A DNA stretch of 13,267 nt from Pigoraptor vietnamica (lineage: Eukaryota > Opisthokonta > Filasterea). Made by a program: the position numbers and the translations under genes. Location of the stretch: the NCBI GenBank assembly GCA_943704525.1, contig CALSCQ010002326.1, positions 1 to 13,267 of the forward strand. Reading direction: 5' to 3'. The notes beneath the pieces were generated by a model, which saw only the letters and a program-made list of their open reading frames with translations, did no database searches and was not told the origin of the DNA. Below, piece by piece: positions 8,650 through 13,267 of this stretch (its first letter is position 1; each line of letters starts with the position of its first letter).

Positions 8650-9674
8650 ATGGCCGTCCATGCCATTCCCGCCGAGTTGCAGGCGCGCATCGCCTCGCTC
8701 CAGGAAGAGCTCAACGGGGCGCTGACGCTCGTGACGAAATACCGGGCAGAGAATGAGACGTTCAAGATGAACTTTGAGTCGCTGCGTGTCGCGCACTCGC
8801 AATTGCAGGAGGACGAGCAGGCTCTCAAGCAGCAGCTTGCGGCGGTGGGTTGCGCTGGAAGGACTTGGCTGCGCGCAGAGTGTATTTGCGGTTCAACTTC
8901 AAACAATGTGCACGCGTGAAAAAACGTGTGTGTTTGCGGCTGAGTGTGCATGTTGCGCTTGTGGGCTATGTATGTATGAATGTACTGGTAATTCGGCGCT
9001 AGTGGGTTTCGTTGGATGAATGATGGTGCGTGTGTGTGCCAGTGCATGCATCGGCGCTAGTGGGTTTCGTTGGTTGAATAATGGTGCGTGTGTGCGTGCC
9101 AGTGCATGCATGCAATCCATTCCAACAACAAGAAAACTGACCGCGTCTCTTTTTCGTAGGCGGAGAATTCGATTCGCCTCGCCGAAATCCGCCACGAGGA
9201 CTCGTTTCGGCAGTGGCAGCATGAGCTCGACGTGCGATTGAAGGAGATTGAGGAGCTGAAGAAGAGAGTGCGTCGTATTTTGTGTTGTGTGCGGTGTACT
9301 GCACGTACTCGTGTTGTGAGCGGTGTTACGTGTGTGGGTGCCAACACGGAGTGCGATCTATTCCGCGCGCGCGCGCGCATACACACACACACTCTCACAC
9401 ACACACATACACACACACGCACGCACACACAATGGAGTCGATGGACATGCGCCTATGATTCACGCTTATTTGACATCGCCCTTGCTCTCTTTATCGCAGG
9501 TGATAACGCCGCATGACATTGAAGTCGTGCGCATGCAAATTAAGGAAGAGCTCGAAATACCCCACAAGCAGCGCGTGGAGCAGCTCGAGCGAGAGAACGA
9601 GCAGTACAGGTGGGAATCCGCGTGTTGGCTGCCTCTCCATCCGTATTCCACGCACGCACTTTCACGCACACACG

Positions 9675-9735
<61 letters not shown>

Positions 9736-12461
9736 TCACTCACACACTTCGCATATGCATTCGACCACATTCCCTTACCGTGCTTCCCAACGCGCCAGGA
9801 CGTCTGCGTTCAAACTCCGCCGCGACCTTGAGCTCCTCCGTGTCGAGGCAGAACACGCAAAGGCGGAGCACCTCACAATCCTTGGGGAGCTCGAGCAGCG
9901 ACGCGTGAACGAGGTGGGCTCCCGTGCAATATGGAAGATATGCTACAAGCACGAATTGGGCCAATTTTTCCTCTCACTCTCATATTGTAGTCTCTAACGT
10001 GGCCTCTGTTAATATGTCCAGATACGCGAGCTGTCGGCGAGGATAGAGCTCCTCCAGCAGGCCACTGCGACGGGCGACGACGAAGCCGAGCAGAAGCTGC
10101 GCGCGGCGACAAAAGAGTGCGTCGATCTCCGCTCGAAACTGAAGGCGGCCCTCGCCGAAGTGGAGGACGTGCGCACGCGCATGGAGGAAGCGGACGTCGA
10201 GCGCGAGCGGCAGGCCCGCAACCACCAGCGGATGATGTCCGAAGCGAACGTTCACAGGCACACGATCGAATCGCAGCTCGAGTCGGCGACGCTGCGCATT
10301 GCGCGGGCTGACGAAGAGGTCGCGCGCCTGCGACGACAGCGGGACGAGGACCTCGCCCGCGTGGATGTGCTCGAGAAGGAAGTTGTGCGCATGCAGAGGG
10401 ACGCCGAGGAAGCGGCTCACGCGACGGAGATAGAGAAGTCGGAGCTGCGCATGCAATTTGCGGAGAGGCACGCGCTGTGGGACAAGGAGAGGTGGGCGAA
10501 CAGGCGCGCGTTTGTGTGTATGTGCGTGCGTTGGCGTGGCTGCTCCATCATTGTTGGCGTTGATGCTCATCTTATCCTCTTTGCTCACACTCCGTCTCTT
10601 CGCTCCCTCGTACTGTGAATCGATTGCTCTATTCCAGGGCCCAGCTTCTGCGGGACGTGCACGACGCCCGCGTGCGTGCGGAAGAATCGGAGCGCAGCAT
10701 GCAAGAGGCGATCGAGGAGGCCGCACAGCGCGAGCGAGAGCTCGCGAAGCACACGAAGGCCCTTCGCAGCGAAGACTTTGCCAAGATTCAGCAGCTGGAA
10801 GCCGCGCGCGCAGAGTGCGAGGCGAGGGCAGACGCTGCCGAGAGCGCGCGTGCGGATGTGGAGTCGCGGCTGCGGAGCGAGCTCGAGCGCCTGTCTGCCG
10901 CGCTTTCGTCGCAAACGAACCGGGCGAATGGGGCGATGAAGGAAGTCGACGAGCTTCGGTCACGTTTGTCCGAGGAAGAGTCCCACCGCGCCGATCTCAC
11001 GGCGAAGATTGAGCGGTTGCACAAAGACCTCGCCGCTGCCGAACAGCGCGCGACGGCGTCGTCGTCAGCGGAGCACGAACTGCGGCGGTCGTACAAGCGC
11101 GTGGAGGGGCTCCTGTCGGAGACGAAGATGGAGCTTGCGCGCGTCGTTGGGCTTGCTGAACAGGAGAGGTCGCAACTGCGCACGCGACTCGAGAGGACAT
11201 TGAGGGAAAGGGACGCGGCCAAGTCGTCGACGGATAAGTGCCAGAGTGAGATTGAGCGGAGGCTCGTCGAGAGCGAGATGAAGCTTGCGGCGGAAGTGGA
11301 CGCACACAAGCAGGTGCGTAGTGCTTGTGCATGAAGGGACTGCAATGTGTGTTCGTGCCCTTCATTCCAGCAACTAGCGGTGTTATCGCGTTGACTTGAG
11401 GTATCGTACACATAGAGATGTCGCATCGACTTGAGTTTTGTCTTGCTCACAACAGGGACCCCTTACGCGCAGACTAAGCACCGATGTGCGCGGAAAATCC
11501 GACACCTGTTGGACAAGCTCGACGTGCTCGCTGCGAAGAACGAGAAGAACGAAGTGGAGAAGCAGATGATACGGTGCGCACGTGTCCCCTGTGATCGTTC
11601 ACATCACATTTTTGTGACCTTGTGCACTTGTGTGGACGGCGTGCGTATGCTGCCAGCCCTCGTGTGTTATGAAAGTGTGTGCATGGGGAAGCCTCACGCA
11701 TGTGTGCTTATGGTTGTGTGTATGTACGAGCCAGACGTGGTGCGCGTCAGTTACACTCACGTGCTGCTCCTTGTTTGACAGCCGAACGTTCGAACTCGAG
11801 CAAGTCAATCTCAACCGCCGACTACGCGAGGCATGTTCCCCTCATTTACGCCGTCGCTCTCATGCACACGCACGCGCGCACACCCACACAGCCTACGCCT
11901 TCACGCACGGCACACTTTCATTACTATTACTGTGGCACACGCGCCCAAACATGCACAGCCTACTCCCTCACGTACAGCACACTTTCGTGCGCGCATACTG
12001 CTTCTGTCCCAACGGCCTGCTGAGTCTGTGCGATTGTACATTCGCAGATGCAGCGCAAGCAGGAGGAGTTCCGTGTGCTTCTCAACACGGACGGCGGATC
12101 GACCGATCCCGTCGCCGTGCCGCTTCCGTACCTCAGCCTATTCGAACAGGTGCGCCAAGTCAATCCCCGGCATCGAATCGTTGCACATATCTCACTTGTC
12201 GTCTTGCACACCTTCTCTCTGCTTCCCTATCTGGCGCTTCTCCTCTAACAACTCTTCTCTCATGTGAAGTCGATGGACACGCGGCCATGCGAAAGCTGAT
12301 CCTCACTCTCTATCCTTCCCACTCGCCCCTCTTCCCCCTGTTGCGTCCAGGAGCGCCGTACGAGAGGGATGATTGGACAGGTCGAGCGGCACCTCGACAG
12401 CGTCGCAGAGGCAATGCGTGAGCAAGTGACGGGCCTGACGGGCGTGACTGGGCTTGCGTGA
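8650..12461 (+). CDS. CEP83: CEP83/CCDC41 homologue, centriole distal appendage coiled-coil protein, ten exons
   Basis: Exons: 8650-8844, 9160-9267, 9500-9609, 9799-9913, 10022-10491, 10638-11313, 11473-11573, 11782-11830, 12048-12149, 12351-12461 (TGA); 678 aa, close to human CEP83 (about 700). CEP83 anchors the distal appendages that dock the mother centriole to membrane and start ciliogenesis. Nearly the whole chain is heptad-type coiled coil. Two anchors match CEP83 rather than generic coiled coil: ITPHDIEVVRMQIKEELE then QYR (about 103-138, exon 3), and the C-terminal block KIRHLLDKLDVLAAKNEKNE followed by RRLREMQRKQEEFRVLL (about 566-621, exons 7-9). The start is supported by an in-frame TGA at 8626 upstream. 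Intron 4 has CTAAC at 9994-9998. Exon 7 must start at 11473; the AG at 11455 puts the chain out of frame. Intron 8 uses a GC donor. Exon 10 (643-678) is the least certain. Confidence 0.88.
8993..9110. repeat. Tandem duplication in CEP83 intron 1
   Basis: Two adjacent copies, 8993-9050 (58 bases) and 9051-9110 (60 bases). Both run from TCGGCGCTAGTGGGTTTCGT to CCAGTGCATGCA. They differ by a few substitutions and one dinucleotide step in the internal TG tract. Confidence 0.93.
9364..9431. repeat. (CG)n-(CA)n compound repeat in CEP83 intron 2
   Basis: About seven CG units (9364-9378) run straight into CA repeats broken by TC, TA and CG. Alternating purine-pyrimidine sequence of this type can adopt Z-DNA. 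Confidence 0.88.
9663..9748. repeat. (CA)n microsatellite in CEP83 intron 3
   Basis: A CA run of over 20 pure units with CACG edges occupies nearly half of the 189-base intron 3 (9610-9798). Confidence 0.93.
11831..12047 (+). other. GC-AG intron 8 of CEP83
   Basis: The boundary reads CGCGAG|GCATGTTCC and ATTCGCAG|ATGCAG, phase 0 on both sides, joining RLRE to MQRK. No in-phase GT is available nearby. The joined sequence aligns with the conserved CEP83 C-terminal block without a gap. A GT model is possible only by using an AG at 12023-12024, which would insert nine residues. Confidence 0.72.
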
Positions 12462-12828
12462 GAGGCGCGTGCAACTCCACCTCCTCATTCAAGCGCGCTT
12501 CACTCGATGCGCAGTGTCATGTGTCCTTTCTTTGCATCTTTGCTCGATGGATTTTCGACTATCATTCGCGAATGTGCCGTCACTTTGCGTCGCCTCGTCT
12601 TTTGGATTTTTCGCCTTGCGCGCGCGTTGCGTGCCGTCCGCTACTTTATTTGCGCCTCATAAAAAAGAAAGAAAAAAAAAAAAAAGAAAGACAAAGCGCA
12701 AAAGCAGACAGCGGCACCGGGCAATTGCACTGTGGGCGCCAATGAATCAGTGTGGATCAGCCGTGTTACTCAACTCGTGAGATGCCTTCGCGCGGGCGGC
12801 AACCGATCTGTATTCATCCTCTGCACTC
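12462..12828. other. CEP83 3' flank, no gene seen
   Basis: 367 bases without a credible gene. It holds pyrimidine-rich sequence, then an A-rich purine run at 12661-12690 on the plus strand, which could be a reinserted poly(A) tail or simple repeat. The part after that is unremarkable. Confidence 0.5.
12661..12690. repeat. Poly-purine (A-rich) tract
   Basis: Thirty bases of only A with isolated G, including about 14 A in a row, located 200 bases past the CEP83 stop. Confidence 0.9.

Positions 12829-13267
<439 letters not shown>

Noticed and set aside
9980-10963. Long minus-strand open frame (327 codons) opposite CEP83 exons 5-6
   Set aside because: It crosses an intron of a well-supported gene, is low-complexity Arg/Ala/Leu, and is a shadow of coiled-coil codons.

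Overview
This is a stretch of nuclear DNA from a eukaryote, most likely a flagellated or ciliated protist. Five genes are visible. Four are split by spliceosomal introns of about 100 to 315 bases, which have GT-AG ends (one or two look like GC-AG) and recognisable CTAAC/CTRAY-type branch points. Exons are GC-rich. Introns and spacers are full of CA/TG microsatellites. TAA and TGA are both used as ordinary stops, so the standard code fits. The presence of CEP83, a mother-centriole/basal-body distal appendage protein, implies cilia. I cannot name the lineage from the sequence.

Layout from left to right, with strand alternating gene by gene: (1) the 3' two-thirds or so of a neutral ceramidase gene (+, six exons, 38-2114; its 5' end is lost at the window edge inside a CA repeat); (2) a seven-exon gene on the minus strand (5926-2546, 791 aa) that joins a complete alpha/beta hydrolase to a complete WS/DGAT wax ester synthase/diacylglycerol acyltransferase; (3) an intronless F-box protein with a short leucine-rich tail (+, 6277-6870); (4) a three-exon DOPA-4,5-dioxygenase-like protein with a signal peptide (-, 7930-7065); (5) a ten-exon CEP83/CCDC41 homologue (+, 8650-12461, 678 aa). 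After it come 365 bases of non-coding flank and a compound CA repeat of at least 439 bases that runs off the end. Both window edges lie in CA repeats, so this may be a whole contig bounded by unassembled microsatellites.

The most notable item is gene 2. The hydrolase has its Ser-Asp-His triad and the acyltransferase has its HHxxxDG motif. All splice phases are compatible, and the acyltransferase part has no usable start of its own. This makes it a single-chain hydrolase plus acyltransferase for neutral lipids, similar in concept to, but different in domain content from, plant phytyl ester synthases. It lies tail to tail with the ceramidase, another lipid enzyme that releases fatty acid; a functional link is only a guess. 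The other genes (F-box, dioxygenase, centriole protein) show no evident common pathway, so this looks like ordinary gene-dense protist chromosome rather than a functional cluster. Gene models were built by hand from splice consensus, reading frame and remembered family similarity; no search was run.
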